Shown here piece by piece: positions 30,075 through 39,311 of a DNA stretch of 64,000 nucleotides. Below the pieces are notes generated by a model. It saw nothing but the letters and a program-made list of their open reading frames with translations. It made no database searches and was not told the DNA's origin. Source of the stretch: 'Nostoc azollae' 0708 (lineage in GTDB: Bacteria > Cyanobacteriota > Cyanobacteriia > Cyanobacteriales > Nostocaceae); NCBI RefSeq assembly GCF_000196515.1, contig NC_014248.1, positions 3,228,001-3,292,000 of the forward strand, read 5' to 3'. The translations under genes and the position numbers were made by a program. Numbering within the stretch: position 1 is the first letter of the stretch; the number at the start of each line of letters is the position of its first letter.

Positions 30075-30947
30075 CTAATACGGTGGATAAGCAAAATCAT
30101 CATCATCTGCATAAACATAAGAACTGGTAACACCAGCCATTTCTGCTTTAGAAATTTCTGGTTTAATCACTTCCTTACCAAATTCCTTATATTCTTCAAA
30201 AGCCTGACAAATTATTTCCGACTCAGGAGAATCTGAGGCAATCATATGATCAATTAAAGTTGAGACTGTAGGTTGTTTATAATCTACAGTTGAAGCTACC
30301 AAGGCAATATTAGGTTCAATGCCTCTTTCTTCACATTCAATGATTGGGCAAAAAATTCCGTGAGCATGAAATAAAGGACCCTTGGGAGTTAGAGGTTTCT
30401 TTTGAAAACCAGCATAGGCTTTTTCTAATTCCCCAGCAAAACCGCCAGTGATTCTACCTTGTTGATATTCAGCGTAACTTTTACCAAAACTTGCTCCTGC
30501 TGCACCACTCAAAGTCAGTTGTATTGGTGATTGATGCAAAAACTTCTTATCTTCACCTACTAAGAAAATAAGATGGCGAGTAAAAGTTTTAAATTTAACT
30601 TTATCTGCTAAAAAAGCATCATAATTATCCTTAAAAGTACCCAATTTCATACCAGTTTCCCGGTCTTTAACAGATAATGGACCACGACGCACAATTACTA
30701 ATCGGGGAGTGGAGCTAATAAACACCGTTTCCATTCCTGAACTAAATTCATGCTCTACTTGTTGCCAATTATCATCAGGCTGAAACCCAACTGCTTGGGC
30801 ATTATCCTGGCTAATAGCCAAACCATAACTTTGTAAACCATCCGTACCATAACGAGGATTGATCATCAAACCCCAGGGAAGGACTTGAGACGGTAGGGCA
30901 TTAAATTTTTCGTCTTCAAAATCGAACTTAGGAGATGCTTTCACCAT
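30075..30947 (-). CDS. DUF5895-type protein of unknown function
   Basis: About 290 residues from the Met at 30947 (MVKASPKFDFEDEKFNALPS). An upstream in-frame Met would add 23 unconserved-looking residues up to 31016. Conserved-looking blocks are VLPWGLMINPRYGTDGLQ, PRLVIVRRGPLSVKDRETG, HLIFLVGEDKKFLHQSP, FHAHGIFCPIIECEERG and an acidic tail ending DDDDFAYPPY. No signal or membrane segment. I associate this pattern with DUF5895 proteins found in cyanobacteria, often on mobile or plasmid DNA. Function unknown. It is convergent with mltA and divergent from an RNase H gene. Confidence 0.65.
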   Translation of the reverse strand: MVKASPKFDFEDEKFNALPSQVLPWGLMINPRYGTDGLQSYGLAISQDNAQAVGFQPDDNWQQVEHEFSSGMETVFISSTPRLVIVRRGPLSVKDRETGMKLGTFKDNYDAFLADKVKFKTFTRHLIFLVGEDKKFLHQSPIQLTLSGAAGASFGKSYAEYQQGRITGGFAGELEKAYAGFQKKPLTPKGPLFHAHGIFCPIIECEERGIEPNIALVASTVDYKQPTVSTLIDHMIASDSPESEIICQAFEEYKEFGKEVIKPEISKAEMAGVTSSYVYADDDDFAYPPY

Positions 30948-31016
30948 TTTTAGAATATCAGGGTGTTTAATTTTACAAGTTCTTCTTTTGTACCATCCAT
31001 CTAGGATATCAGGCAC

Positions 31017-31419
31017 CTTCTGAATTAGATTTTAACAATTTCGGTTTGGCTGTTGTTGATTTCGGTTTAAGTAGGGGGAATTAGATATAATGGCTACATA
31101 AGTAAGGAGAATAGAGAATGAACCACGTTCGGCTAAGAGGTTTCTGCAGCTCTAGTTGTGGTGTATTAAAAATGAAAGCTTGCAGTATTTACCGTCTTGT
31201 TTGGTAGTTATAAAGGCTAACTTTGTTTGATTTTGCTGGTCGATGGACGTAGGAGATAGTCTATTATTATACTTTACTCTATGTACTGTTATTTAGAGGT
31301 ATAGACATCTGTAATATCCAGAGGTGATAAGCGTAACAAAAAGAGTTTTGGACTGTCTGGAATTCAAGAAAAGCACTATGGTGAAATGAAGTCCTTTATT
31401 CAGAGAAATACATGGTTAT
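31017..31419. other. Divergent intergenic region with a possible promoter and tiny frame
   Basis: A TATAAT box lies near 31086 and AAGGAGA precedes an ATG at 31120 that opens a 29-codon frame (MNHVRLRGFCSS...). The tiny frame is unrecognised and may be fortuitous. No other feature seen. Confidence 0.35.
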
Positions 31420-32165
31420 GTGAAGAAAAACTTGAAAATGGCTGTAAACGCATGCATAGACATTAAGCACGGAAAGTTTGTCTGTGTTGTTAAGGTTTAC
31501 GGGACAGGTACTATTCAAGTCCAAGGTGTTGACTCCAATTTAAAAGAGGTAATCAACCAAGCAAAGGCTGCAATTGAAAATGATGAAGGCATTGGGGATA
31601 TGCTTCCTTTTGAAGTTGAGGGTGCGCTTTATAAGTCTTTTAAGACTAGAGTAGAAGCAGAAGCAGCATTAGAGTTTCCAGAACATTATTTCAATCTTAG
31701 AAATGAGCAAGAAGGAGAAACTATCAAGCAGAGGAAAGCAAAAACTTCTCCAGCAACAGAGTTAATTATGGATAGCACTTGTGTGGATGCTTCCTATTTA
31801 GGTAATCCTGGTGATGTGGAGTATAGAGATATTCATACAGGAATAAATAAGGTACTTTTTCATAAAAGCCCTATGTCAAATGGAACAAATAATCTTGGAG
31901 AGTTCTTAGCTATTGTTCACGGTCTTGCATACCTCAAGAAAGAAGATAGAGATATACCTATTTATTCTGATTCTGAGATAGCTATTCTCTGGGTAAGAAA
32001 TAAGAAAGTACAAACAGAGTTAAATCAAAGTATAGATAATGAAGAAATTTTTTATTTGGTAGCAATGGTATAAATCGGTTAGAAAGTAACGAGTATACCA
32101 ATCATATTCTCAAATGGGATACTATTTTCCGGGGCGAGATTGTAGCGGACCTTAATCGTAAATAA
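31420..32165 (+). pseudogene. Ribonuclease H-like protein, C-terminally frameshifted
   Basis: The first 217 codons are open. Residues 1-85 form an N-terminal module (GKFVCVVKVYGTG, FEVEGALYKSFKTRVEAEAA). An RNase H fold follows: CVDASYLGNPGDVEYRD (first Asp), GTNNLGEFLAIVHGLAYL (Glu) and IYSDSEIAILWV (second Asp). The frame ends at 32073, but the next frame contains a matching tail (EYTNHILKWDTIFRGEIVAD) ending at 32165. A small indel near 32060 therefore removed the native C-terminus, including the region of the last metal ligand. GTG 31420 or ATG 31438 may be the start. Confidence 0.75.
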
Positions 32166-32252
32166 AATCGTGTTTAGTTTTGAAAAACTTGTATGTACAC
32201 ATAGGATGGAAAGCAACCATTATTTAAGAGTGTCAACTCAATTGTCTATGTT

Positions 32253-32536
32253 CTACAAAAGCCCCGTCACAATATCCTCAGGTGCGATTACGTCTGTAAT
32301 TAATGCCTCTGTTAAACCCTCTTCAACATTATCATCTTCAATCACAACTTTTCCCTCTATCAACTGATCATGAAAGGAAATTGTATTCATCTAACAATTC
32401 TTTTCCCAACCTGTTCTAATAATTAAAAACTGACCTGACTCAGCATCACATACAGCACGAGTTGAAATAGGGTATAAGCGAGGTTGTGCAAATGCGGCTC
32501 TCCGTAATACTTGGGTTAAAATTTCTGAACATTCAT
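32253..32536 (-). pseudogene. XisI-like protein remnant
   Basis: Combining frames on the minus strand gives ILTQVLRRAAFAQPRLYPIS, AVCDAESGQFLIIRTGWEK and VVIEDDNVEEGLTEALITDV followed by IVTGLL. This resembles the XisI element-excision-factor family. The ATG-proximal segment is out of frame with the rest and a stop interrupts the centre. It is directly downstream of the xisH remnant, the normal order for the pair. Confidence 0.65.
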
Positions 32537-32537
32537 T

Positions 32538-32957
32538 TTAGTGAGTTATCCGTTGAAGAAGTACCTCATATATGGGTTTATAAACTAGCAAATTAATTTT
32601 ATTCCGTTTTATAACTAACTGAAAAATAGGTTCTTGAAAATGATATAATTAAATATATAGGCTGACTTACAGCTACAAAGAAGTTTCATTTATGCATCTT
32701 GTCCTTATAAGTCCCATTGATAAAGCTGAAGCTGACCCATCGTCTTTTCGAGTTCACTAATTATAGAAGGAGTATCAAAATCTTCGACTTTAATGGCAAT
32801 TTTCTGGTTTTCTTTATTGGCGATAAAAAACTTCTCTACTCCAATATCAGCTTTTAGTAATGTTGTCTCTAATACTAAAACTAAGGGATTAGATGTTCAA
32901 ACCGTCCTTTTCTAAGGTGCGACGCACAGAAAAATGTAAATCATCTCGTCTAGACAT
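32538..32957 (-). pseudogene. XisH-like protein remnant
   Basis: It starts MSRRDDLHFSVRRTLEKDGL and, through several frame changes, retains ELEKTMGQLQLYQW and a C-terminal FQEPIFQLVIKRNKINLLVY. These are typical of XisH, a PD-(D/E)XK-fold relative originally tied to excision of the fdxN element in Anabaena. Multiple indels and stops make it dead. It partners the xisI remnant at 32253-32536. Confidence 0.75.
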
Positions 32958-33029
32958 TAGTAAGCTTGATTAGAAATTGGTGATGTGTCACTCATAATAA
33001 TCACAATAACACCATGTATCTGAGAATAT

Positions 33030-33264
33030 TTATTCCCCTGGCTATGTAACCCACATTCGGCACCATAAAGTGCCACAGAGAGAAATTACGGAGAGGAAAA
33101 ATCCAAGGGAGCATAACAACAAACATATGCAGTGAAAAAAGGCATTGGAGAAACAGTAAAGCACCAAAAATAGCATCAAAAGCTATTCTCAATAAGGAGC
33201 AATAAGAAAGGACACCGCCCAGAGGAGTCAATAGATAAATGAAGATATTCAAGAGATAAATCAT
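33030..33264 (-). other. Hydrophobic frame carried by both IS1634-type copies
   Basis: About 78 codons beginning MIYLLNIFIYLLTPLGGVLS, with a second hydrophobic run FGALLFLQCLFSLHMFVVML. The same frame is open in copy 1 at 23890-24147 despite several amino-acid changes. It runs into the element terminus. It could be a small membrane passenger protein or a chance frame. Confidence 0.35.
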
Positions 33265-35262
33265 AACTTAGACTAATAGATTGAAGTAAAAAAAGAAATT
33301 ATGGACATAGTAAAATAGAGCTATAAATCAAAGACATTAGGTTGTTTTCTGATAGAAATTAAATTAGTAGAGATAAAAACTAGGTAACTAATTGATAGTA
33401 GGGAAAACAATGCTCTGGTAAAAGATTCACAATGAAATCTCTCTCTTGAGTCCAGTAACAGATGTGTTTTTATTGGTTAAGTATAACTAAATGAATAGAC
33501 TGAAAGCATGGAAAAATCCAGCGTAAAGTGGGGCGGTTAGTTGGTTTGCCCAATTGATTTTTTACTGTTGATTTAGACTCTCTCACAGCGGTTCTAATTT
33601 GTCGTTGCCCTAAAGTATAAACCAGCAGACATAAACCCATCATCATTCCCAGGGACTCTATTCTCTCTGGACTTTTTAGGAAAATACTGTCTGCAAAAAG
33701 TAATGGGTCTTTGAGAAAAGCAAAGCCTCTCTGGCAAGACTATTGAGCTTTATATTCACTCAAGATGGAGTCATGGGTAAGTTCATTGGAATCCAAAAGG
33801 TTTGTACCAAAAATAAAAGGCCCTAGCCTCAGAAATTCTGTATTAATTTTACTTTCATTCTGGGAGACTGTAGCTGATATTTCAGAGGATATCTCTCCTG
33901 AACTATCTTTTTTCTTAGATTTGATTTGAGTAACTTTACTCTGGTTAATTTGGTGACATTTGAATTGTTTGAATAGGTTAGATAACCCCTTGATAGCATC
34001 AGCTTCACAAGCAAATTTTTCTGGTGATAACTTTTTCAAATCTTGCACAGCTTTTGATTGTGCCTTGGTAATTTTTTGTGAGAGCTTACCCAGCTCTAAT
34101 TCTCTTCTTTCTTGACTTTGCACTACTAACCATCTTTGTTCTACTCCTGGATAATTTACTGTTTTTGAAGCTAGTTTATATCCGGGTAAGTTACTATCAA
34201 TAAATTCTGGTTCTGGTAATGTTGATATTAATGATAGTGCTGATTCTACGCTTAATGGCACTGGACATAACCAGCTTAAATCTGACATCATTCATCATTT
34301 TTAGATTTGATTCTCTATATAAGGACCAGTCTGCTACTATGAGACTGTTAACTTTTAATTGTTTTTGGTACTCTACTGCTATTTTAGCAAAGCATGATGA
34401 ATCTGCTTGGTTTCCCGATGCTAGTTTTAAAAATATATATTGGTATGTCTCCATCTCCTGAACATATCATTTCTATGATGAACTGTTTTAACTCCGGTCT
34501 ATGGTCACCAGAATAACCGTAGGTAATGGTTATTTCTTTTGGTGATTTTACTGCTAATTCTTCTAGTTCTTGATTATTTCCTACTTTTTGACTCTCAAAT
34601 ATTACTTCTGGTAAGCTGGTATTATATTGCCCATGTACGTCCATTTATGATGAGTCTAGATGGCCTGCTCATAGGGATACTCCAAATTTTTGGGCTGCTT
34701 TTAAGGCGATAATAAAGAATATTCTATCCAATCCTTTTATAAATAGTTTATCCATGACTCTCCCCAGTTTATCATCCTTGAGATATTCTGGTTTTACTCC
34801 TGGTCCTATTAGATGGTCACAGGGGATTTTTTCAAAATATTGGGGAAACATATATAAGGGTTTTTATACAAATCCTAACCCGTTGATTATCATGGCTTTT
34901 ACTACATGAACCGGACTTACTTTCTCTCCAATTTCAAGGATTATTTCTACTACTCCTATGGCGTCTATTATTCCTGCTACTATGCCTAAATGGTCTAGGT
35001 TTTGAATCTCCATTTTTTGAAGCTTTGATTTCACAACAGAATTATCCACAACTCCTGTTGTGATTAAATCATTTTTTCTTCTGTTCTAATTTAATTTTTA
35101 AATCATTAAATTTTCTTTTCTTTTATCTTGTTTACAAAACTTTATTCTCTCACTCTATTGCCATTTTCATGATACTTATTCTTATTAAGCCTTTTCTTCC
35201 TTGCAGGAGCTTTAGTTCTTGTGTAGTAGTATCTGTGACAGTTAGGGTGAAGAAGGTGGGTT
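33045..35262 (-). mobile_element. IS1634-type element, copy 2
   Basis: About 2.2 kb in inverse orientation to copy 1. Imperfect terminal inverted repeats TAACCCACATTCGGCACC (33047 on) and TAACCCACCTTCTTCACC (reverse strand, up to about 35261). It includes a decayed full-length transposase and, near the transposase 3' side, the hydrophobic frame 33030-33264. No target duplication could be defined. Confidence 0.78.
33370..35049 (-). pseudogene. IS1634-type transposase, complete but dead
   Basis: From 35049 the pieces follow family order: LDHLGIVAGIIDAIGVVE, GVKPEYLKDDKLGRVMDKL, ITITYGYSGDHRPELKQFI, FAKIAVEYQKQLKVNSLIVA, then an open 183-codon stretch (33740-34291) and the tail YTLGQRQIRTAVRE, RPTLRWIFPCFQSIHLV. 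Stops after GLGFV, KKFGVSL and HLDSS are shared with copy 1; more stops and frameshifts follow. Confidence 0.85.
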
Positions 35263-35778
35263 AAATTGTTTTTAACCCATTTCCCTGGCGTGAATTTATC
35301 ACTTAAATCTTGATATACAGCACCTTACTCAACGGTTTGGTACGAAATTCAACCCTATAACTCTCACTATATAGGCATTTCATGTATTTAGGTGTGTTCA
35401 TTTGATATGTACAGTACTGTATATATTTATTATCTTTTATTGATGAAACCTCATCTTATCCTGACAAACAAATCGTGTATCCGCATTCCTACCTCTTCCT
35501 AGTAAAGATACGCGGTTTCTGGAGAGTTCTTAGCATTATACTGATCAAGATAATCTTCTTCCATCAAGTTTTATGTTCTGAGGTCATAATTTTAGAAAAA
35601 TTAACATTAGTAGTTTTTAAGCAACACCAGTTACTTAGTTTCTCTTTCTGTCAAGTAAGTAGGTGGGCGGGAAAATTTATAACTATATCATGGCGAATGC
35701 AGCAAAGGGAAATCAATCAATCCCAAGGGTTTCAAGTAATTTAGATTTTGTTACATACTTATGTTTCTTTGTGTCTAC
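35263..35778. other. Intergenic region with MITE-like ends
   Basis: No gene supported. GTAAGTAGGTGGGCGGGAAA at about 35655 matches the outer end of the IS66-like fragment near 41185. A roughly inverted relative GTAAATAAGTAGGTAGAC lies at about 35770-35787 and overlaps the stop codon of the next gene. A 130 bp non-autonomous element is possible. Confidence 0.4.
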
Positions 35779-36246
35779 CTACTTATTTACAGATAAAGAT
35801 AGTAACTGACGGATTTCTTCTCTTACACTCATAAGGATTTTACCTAAATGATTCTGACCAGTCTTATCGGCACCACAACCCCAAAAATAATCTGTAGGTG
35901 AGTTTTCCACCAGAACTTCATCATCAGTTACTAAAAGAACTTCTTGAATCTCCCTATGCGTAATAAATTTTTTTAGTACAGCTGCACGCATCACATCAGT
36001 TTTGACCATCTCCCAGTCAGAACGTAGTTTTCTTGTGCCACAACGTCCTAAAGTAGCTGCTTCTTCAGGGGTAGGAGCAGCATGGATTGAGGGTATAATA
36101 ATTGCTTCTTCACTACCAACAAACTTTTGTGCTTGATAATAATGCTCAACAGTTGGCCAGTAAGTACCCTGGATTTCGATCGGATGTGGGGAGAAGTTAG
36201 AAAAACAGCCATAGGGCTGCCAAACTTTGTAAAAGTAAATGGTCAT
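35779..36246 (-). CDS. NADAR family protein (YbiA-like N-glycosidase)
   Basis: 155 residues. Family motifs: FYKVWQPYGCFSNFSPHPI at the start, WPTVEHYYQAQKF, RCGTRKLRSDWE, MRAAVLKKF and the terminal YFWGCGADKTGQNHLGKILM. YbiA-type NADAR proteins hydrolyse riboflavin-pathway intermediates, and others remove ADP-ribose from DNA. It is intact and isolated between IS debris and a membrane-protein gene. Confidence 0.88.
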   Translation of the reverse strand: MTIYFYKVWQPYGCFSNFSPHPIEIQGTYWPTVEHYYQAQKFVGSEEAIIIPSIHAAPTPEEAATLGRCGTRKLRSDWEMVKTDVMRAAVLKKFITHREIQEVLLVTDDEVLVENSPTDYFWGCGADKTGQNHLGKILMSVREEIRQLLSLSVNK

Positions 36247-36380
36247 TTGAAAATTGCTCTTTTATATATCAAATTTTATCTGTCTCTTTGACTGACACAC
36301 ACTGTTACTAACCTCAAGACAGAAGATATTACTCCAACAACAATTGTATTTTGGTAGTCGGCTCTATTTCTGAGGTTGAT

Positions 36381-36887
36381 ATGAACGTGAAGAATGAGGG
36401 AGGTAAAAGAACTACACTGCTAATTCCTGCGGGAATTTTCCTGGGTCTGGGTCTGGAAGGGTTTATTGATGGCATTTTGTTGCATCAAATTCTCCAATGG
36501 CATCACATGATCAGTAATATTCAACCACCAACAACTATCTCAAATATAGATTTGAACATGGTCTGGGATGGTTTATTTCATGCTTTAGACTGGATTTTCA
36601 CTCTTATAGGAGTAATTTTACTGTGGGAACCTGGGAAGCAGCATGATGGTGTTTGGTCGTTACAGACCTTTGTCGGGGCAATACTTATGGGTAGTGGGTT
36701 ATTTAATGTAGTGGAAGGATTGATAGACCATCAAACTCTCGGTATCCATGATGTCAAACCAGGGACAAATGAGTTAGCTTGGGATTTAGGATTTTTGGCT
36801 CTAGGTATATTGCTTGTAATAATTGGCTGGATAATGATACAGAAGCTAAGAATTCAGGAGTCAGGAGTCAGGAGTCAGGATGTTTGA
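36381..36887 (+). CDS. DUF2243 family membrane protein
   Basis: About 168 residues from ATG 36381; a TTG at 36351 is less likely. Four membrane segments are visible: LIPAGIFLGLGLEGFIDGIL, a segment around HALDWIFTLIGVILL, one at FVGAILMGSGLFNVVEGL and one at LGFLALGILLVIIGW. GFIDGILLHQILQWHH with conserved His residues is typical of DUF2243. Function unknown. The last residues (ESGVRSQD) are encoded by the TCAGGAG heptamer repeat, so a repeat expansion has extended the C-terminus. Confidence 0.82.
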   Translation: MNVKNEGGKRTTLLIPAGIFLGLGLEGFIDGILLHQILQWHHMISNIQPPTTISNIDLNMVWDGLFHALDWIFTLIGVILLWEPGKQHDGVWSLQTFVGAILMGSGLFNVVEGLIDHQTLGIHDVKPGTNELAWDLGFLALGILLVIIGWIMIQKLRIQESGVRSQDV

Positions 36888-36994
36888 TTAATTGGTTAAT
36901 TATCAAATAGGTATTGTTGCCGTTAGCCTGAAAAAGCTGACTGCTGATGGTTGTTCGCATAGCGTGCTGTTAGGCATTAGTTGAATGCTTACTA
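36850..36994 (+). repeat. Dispersed repeat, copy B (pairs with 7223-7370)
   Basis: Starts with AATTCAGGAG and three TCAGGAG units, overlapping the DUF2243 stop. It continues with a TGTTTGATTAATTGGTT block and the CGTTAGCCTGAAAAAGCTGA block up to GAATGCTTACT. The reverse complement is found at 7223-7370. Confidence 0.85.
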
Positions 36995-37228
36995 CAAAAC
37001 AGCAAAGAATTTATTAGTCATTGGGCATTGGGCATTCATTGGTCATTAGTTATTCATGGGAGGTAGCAGACAGGAACTAATTAATTACCCTAGTACTGCA
37101 AGGTGGAATTCAAAATTGAAAATTTAAGATGTATACGGCGTCAGCTTTTCAGAGATTTGGAATGGTTGGTTTATTTACACCGTACTGTACTAACGGGAGT
37201 CGGAGTAACTATTACAAGTTACGAATTA
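36995..37228. repeat. GGCATT/GGTCATT short repeat and spacer
   Basis: CATTGGGCATTGGGCATTC and GGTCATTAG runs near 37021-37047 are heptamer-type repeats. The rest is non-coding. Confidence 0.5.
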
Positions 37229-37843
37229 GGAATTCTGTCTACAGATGGTTTTGGAAAAATAAATTCGGGTTGGCAGATTTATTTGTGGTAGCAACAAGTA
37301 GCAAAATGGCTGGAATACCAGTTGTCTCACTTTCAACAAACTCTGCCATGATTACCTCCTGGATGGTCAATTAGTCCTTGGGTAGTTGAGTTAATAAAAA
37401 TCTTATCTCGGATAATATTCGGTTTATTTGTGGTTTGGGTAGGTTGGCAGTTATGGCAAGAATTTAATCCTTATATCTATGCTTGGTTTAGGAAAGTTGG
37501 TAGATCAACTATTGCGGATTATCAAATTCAAATCGGTGAATTATCCATCCAATTTATGCTAACAAAAGCACAGGAATTATATCAACATGGTGAGAACTGT
37601 TAAGCTTGTCGTTTTTTATATTTAGCTACTTTACTGCAATTACATGAAAAAGCGATCACACTTCAATAACCTAGCCGCACTGATAGAGAATATCTGCAAT
37701 TACTAACGTCTGCGGTAAATTCCATTCAGCCTTATGAAACTTTAATTAATACTCATGAGCAATTATGTTTTAGTAATGCTAAAATCCTAGCAGAAAAGTA
37801 TCAACAATGCCGACAGGCTTATCAAGAATTGTTTAATTCGTAA
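37229..37843 (+). pseudogene. DUF4129-domain membrane protein, decayed
   Basis: The frame reads GFGKINSGWQIYLW, then QQVAKWLEYQLSHFQQTLP, GWSISPWVVELIKILSRIIF, VWVGWQLWQEFNPYIYAWF and the DUF4129 tail LYLATLLQLHEKAITLQ..SRTDREYLQLL and INTHEQLCFSNAKILAEKY. It is interrupted by TAG, TGA and TAA codons, largely without frameshifts. The intact protein has one TM segment and a C-terminal helical domain. It is followed by a DUF4350 remnant, its usual partner. Confidence 0.75.
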
Positions 37844-37849
37844 TTATTC

Positions 37850-38045
37850 ATTTCCTCCACCGTGTGATTTGGCTAGGCGTGATCGCTCTAGCAGTCATGA
37901 TTATAGTGGGTTTAATAGTTGAGTTGCTCCCAGCAGCAAAATTAAAAATGGTTCAAGTTATAATCGCGCACCAGAAGGTTATGGTGCCTGGTATGCTTTT
38001 ATGCAAGATTAAGGACAAGATATTCAACGTTGGCAAAAGCCTTTT
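37850..38045 (+). pseudogene. DUF4350-domain protein, 5' stub cut by IS5
   Basis: Pieces RVIWLGVIALAVMIIVGLI, APEGYGAWYAFMQD, and GQDIQRWQKPFRD in changing frames match the start of cyanobacterial DUF4350 proteins. The gene is cut at 38045 by IS5 copy 2. Nothing of its 3' part is found beyond the element. Confidence 0.65.
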
Positions 38046-38956
38046 AGAGATGATTTATAAAGTAAATGTTGAGGAGACAAGAGGAAGTAGCATAATTCTA
38101 GTCATAAGAGCATATATAGCCCCTTCGCTCATTTGTGTTAAACGCTCATAATCCTTGCTTAGACGATGATATTGGTTAAACCACCCAAATGTTCTTTCTA
38201 CTACCCAGGGTTGTGGTAAAACTTTAAATTCTTGCTCAGTAGGTCCTATGACTTCAACATGAGCTTGAATCAGGAACCAAACTGCAAGTGCAAATTTATC
38301 ACCGTTATAACCGGAATCAACCCATAAAACTTGGACTTTTTCCAATAATTCTGTGGGTTCCTCTAGCAGTTCCATTAGTGCATAGGCAGCAAGTATTCGT
38401 TCTGGGGCATTCGCTTCACTAACAACAAGTTTCAACACAAGTCCCAGGCTATCAACTAAAGTTTGCCCCTTTCTTCCTTTTACCTTTTTACATCCGTCAA
38501 AACCATACACATCCGCTTTCTTTGGTCAGTTTTGACCGACTGACTGTCTGCAGCGAGCGCGGTAGGTTGTGTTGATTTACCTAATTTCGAGCGAACTTGA
38601 CTACCCAATGTATGGTTGAATTTTTCCCAAACCCCCTGGCCCTGCCATTTACTGTAATAGCTATATACCGTTGACCTTGGCGGGAAGTCACCTGGAAGCA
38701 TATTCCATTGACATCCAGTTTTCAAATGAAAATAGATGGCATTACATATTTCACCCATATCTGTTGTGGGTGGATGCCCTCCTTCTTTGGGTGGTGGAAT
38801 CAATGGGGCCAGGATTTCCCACTCCATATCAGTTAAGTCTGTGGGGTAAGACTTTCGTTCCATGAGTAGCTATGTAAATACACTACATTTTATGTATTCT
38901 ATCCTTCTAACATTCCTTTTCTACTCCCCTTTACATTTACTTTATCAATAGCCTCT
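38046..38956 (-). mobile_element. IS5-family element, copy 2 (911 bp)
   Basis: Same length and terminal repeats as copy 1, opposite orientation. Outside its high-coordinate end lies TAATAGCACTGGAC, matching the IS1634 sequence that flanks copy 1, and then a fragment of the 1250-bp IS. No matching target duplication is seen, so the flanks have been rearranged. Confidence 0.88.
38055..38863 (-). CDS. IS5-family transposase, two overlapping frames (probable -1 frameshift)
   Basis: Frame A (38863-38480, 127 codons) begins MERKSYPTDLTDMEWEILAP and runs through QPTALAADSQSVKTD without a stop. Frame B (38510-38055) begins near VYGFDGCKKVKGRKG and ends after WVVERTFGWFNQYHRLSKDY. The two overlap by about 30 nt in a -1 relation. 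Both are open over the whole family length, so this could encode a complete transposase. The A-run at the shift site is CCAAAGAAAG here instead of A7, which may lower frameshifting. Confidence 0.78.
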
Positions 38957-38965
38957 TAATAGCAC

Positions 38966-39035
38966 TGGACCTAGGCAAGTGGCACAGGCGATGGCTAATG
39001 TATAGTACAGAAATACTGAACAAATCGGATACTGA
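38966..39035 (+). mobile_element. Left-end fragment of the 1250-bp IS
   Basis: CTAGGCAAGTGGCACAGGCG, followed by a TGG..AAT.AGTACA..ATA pattern and AAATCGGATACTGAAA, parallels 17315-17385. Only about 70 bp remain, with no transposase. Confidence 0.75.
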
Positions 39036-39311
39036 AACATGGGAAACGCAGCTTATTTCCTAATAAAAACTAATGAGGATTTTAAAATCATCTATATATA
39101 TAAGTGCAAAGCTTGATGGATATATAAACGAAATCAATCACTTTTCTATTAGGCGATGAATTAGCTTATCTCCAATTGAATAACTCTTAGCTAAGGATAA
39201 ATGAGCTAACTATTCATCCATAAATAAGTAAACTTATCTGTAAAAATAAGTAGAAGAAAATATTAAGTAAATTGTTGACAAGTTATTTGAGGCTAAAGCT
39301 AAAACTCTTTC

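Noticed and set aside
31120-31209. 29-codon cysteine-containing peptide gene
   Set aside because: A ribosome-binding-like site is present, but length and lack of family support make it too weak; noted only under the intergenic entry.
35475-35744. 89-codon plus-strand frame rich in hydrophobic residues
   Set aside because: Composition follows AT-rich DNA, it crosses an IS-end-like repeat, and no ribosome-binding site is evident.
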